64,000 nucleotides of DNA from CAVSJA01 sp963728145 (lineage in GTDB: Bacteria; Bacteroidota; Bacteroidia; Chitinophagales; Chitinophagaceae): the NCBI GenBank assembly GCA_963728145.1, contig CAVSJA010000007.1, forward strand, positions 868,001-932,000. Reading direction: 5' to 3'. The translations under genes and the position numbers were made by a program. Position 1 is the stretch's first letter. The number at the start of each line of letters is the position of its first letter. The notes below the pieces were generated by a model. It was not told where the DNA came from. It did not search any database and saw only the letters and a list, made by a program, of their open reading frames with translations. Below, piece after piece: positions 62,745-64,000 of this stretch.

Positions 62745-64000
62745 TTACTGTAATGCTACTCTTTCATACTTTAATAACTTACTCGCCCAGGGAATAAAAA
62801 ATTTGAAATTTGGTGCATCCGTATGTCCTCCATCGTGCTGTCGCCATGCTAACTCGCCACCAAGCATATCTGTTAACATCGGTGGCATTTTATCTTTCAT
62901 ATAATCATTGGAAACTCCAAGATCTTTCGCGCCAAGTAATTTATAAGCTGTGCCTGCTGCAACTGTGGCCATATAACTTCCAGACTGGTCCAACCATTTT
63001 GCATCGCCTTTTTCGGGGATGCCATAGCTAACGAATGTGAGACGAGGTGCGCAAAGCGCAATCAGTTCATGGGAGTCAACGGGAAGATCACAGCCTGTCT
63101 TTTTTCCAAATGATGATTCATCGGTTGCGTATTTCAAATAATTGCCCGCCATCCAATGATATCCTCCACCGCCAGAAAGATTTTCTACTGCTTCACCAAA
63201 GAACCGACGATGAAGTGTTACACCACCTTTTCCGGAAGAGCCGATCAATCCAACAGCAAAACGTGGTTCAAATGCCAAAGTAACCAATGCGGCTTTGCCA
63301 TAACGTGATACGCCTTCAATGCCTACTTTCTTTGCATCAACCAATGGATCGGTTTCCAGATAGTCCAATCCTCTTGCAGCGCCCCATGCCCATGCACGTA
63401 ATGAACCCCAATCATCGGGTTTACGTGGCTGGCCTTTATTTGTTAAGCCAATGATTCCTCTTGTCAATCCTGCTCCATTATCGGCCTGGATACTACTTGT
63501 TTCAATGGTGACATAACCCCAACCCGCAGCCAGTAGTTGTTCTGTTGGTGGAGAATCTCCAGTTGGAGGGGGAGCAAAGAAATTCGGCGGTGGCAGTCTT
63601 GTTATTGGAGAATAGGCAGGATACTTGTCGAAAATTGCTTTTAAACTCGGATCCTGCTTTATCATCATTTCCTTAAATGCATTATTAACTTTTTCCATCT
63701 CATCAGGTGCTGGTTGTGCTGGTGCAGGAAATGTAGGACGACCGCTGAACATCATTAATACCGGGACAGGCCCTTTAACATTCATTGGTACAACCAACAT
63801 CATATTAATATCAACATTGATCAATGGATAGGCGCTGTTATCAACATGTCCAACCAGCATTTTCGCAATAACAGGAATTCGTCCTACAAACTCCCTGTCG
63901 GTAACCTTTACTGTCCACGTAACTTTCGGAACATTCTTTGGTACGCGACCATAAACCTCTCTTTCAAAATCTTCTATTATTTCGGGACGACGCTTAGTCC
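62745..64000 (-). CDS. CE15 glucuronoyl esterase, 5' end beyond the window
   Basis: Predicted enzyme that splits ester links between glucuronoxylan and lignin alcohols. The frame stays open to the window edge: before the first in-window ATG it reads R-R-P-E-I-I-E-D-F-E-R-E-V-Y-G-R-V-P, the usual CE15 start, so the signal peptide and first residues are off-window. The nucleophile motif is G-V-S-R-Y-G-K, with E-x-x-S-S-I-Q, G-G-G-G-Y-H-W-M-A-G-N and H-D-G-G-H-T-D-A-P also typical; Val replaces the more common Cys before the serine. A proline-rich insert (P-A-P-A-Q-P-A-P, and P-P-P-N-F-F-A-P-P-P) marks the long-loop group. First known gene of the leftward xylan operon. Confidence 0.92.
   Translation of the reverse strand, partial: TKRRPEIIEDFEREVYGRVPKNVPKVTWTVKVTDREFVGRIPVIAKMLVGHVDNSAYPLINVDINMMLVVPMNVKGPVPVLMMFSGRPTFPAPAQPAPDEMEKVNNAFKEMMIKQDPSLKAIFDKYPAYSPITRLPPPNFFAPPPTGDSPPTEQLLAAGWGYVTIETSSIQADNGAGLTRGIIGLTNKGQPRKPDDWGSLRAWAWGAARGLDYLETDPLVDAKKVGIEGVSRYGKAALVTLAFEPRFAVGLIGSSGKGGVTLHRRFFGEAVENLSGGGGYHWMAGNYLKYATDESSFGKKTGCDLPVDSHELIALCAPRLTFVSYGIPEKGDAKWLDQSGSYMATVAAGTAYKLLGAKDLGVSNDYMKDKMPPMLTDMLGGELAWRQHDGGHTDAPNFKFFIPWASKLLKYERVALQ

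Overview
The window comes from a Bacteroidota genome, most likely a soil- or plant-associated member of the Chitinophagales/Sphingobacteriales. The evidence is two SusC/SusD outer-membrane glycan importer pairs, an ECF sigma/FecR pair feeding a SusC with an STN domain, a LytS/LytTR two-component pair, several S74-type 'tail fiber domain' surface proteins, and dense carbohydrate-active enzyme content. There is no phage, plasmid, CRISPR or rRNA; one tRNA-Ser(UGA) lies at about 48.9 kb. Family names were assigned by reading the protein sequences; no database search was possible.

Layout. (1) 0.2-14.5 kb: a polysaccharide utilization locus for a uronic-acid-containing polymer. A heparinase II/III-type lyase, a PL8 lyase and a LacI regulator lie on the plus strand, facing SusC-SusD-lipoprotein-lipoprotein-LacI-GH88 on the minus strand. 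Both outer ends carry a related LacI-operator-like palindrome. The enzymes form a logical chain: lyases make unsaturated oligosaccharides, SusCD imports them, and GH88 removes the unsaturated uronate. No sulfatase is present in this locus. (2) 14.6-17.7 kb: a nested palindromic repeat and an intact two-subunit molybdenum hydroxylase (IorA/IorB type). (3) 17.9-25.7 kb: a zone of broken genes (two SnoaL-like proteins, a hydrolase remnant, an AraC regulator, a propeller-like protein, an ABC permease). Inside it an intact four-helix-bundle gene is framed by long inverted repeats. (4) 25.8-32.8 kb: LytTR regulator and hybrid-propeller histidine kinase, then duplicated S74 surface proteins with heptamer satellite repeats. 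(5) 32.9-38.6 kb: GH29, GH51 and a large unassigned glycosidase-like protein. (6) 38.9-47.6 kb: ECF sigma, FecR, SusC, SusD and sulfatase; SusC and SusD are each broken by two single-base shifts. (7) 47.8-54.1 kb: housekeeping and accessory genes (HigA-like regulator, GIY-YIG, tRNA-Ser, VOC protein, bestrophin, ThuA, alpha/beta hydrolase, D-lactate dehydrogenase family) with two MITE-like repeats. (8) 54.2-64 kb: another S74 protein, then a xylan-type operon reading leftwards: CE15, CE1, alcohol dehydrogenase, a GH127-like/GH39 fusion and GH43.

Points of most interest are the 1169-residue GH127-like/GH39 fusion, the inverted-repeat-framed four-helix-bundle gene, the mirrored MITE-like repeats, the paired operators of the first locus, and the clustering of single-base frameshifts in particular segments. 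The frameshifts may be true decay or uncorrected sequencing indels; the sequence alone cannot decide.
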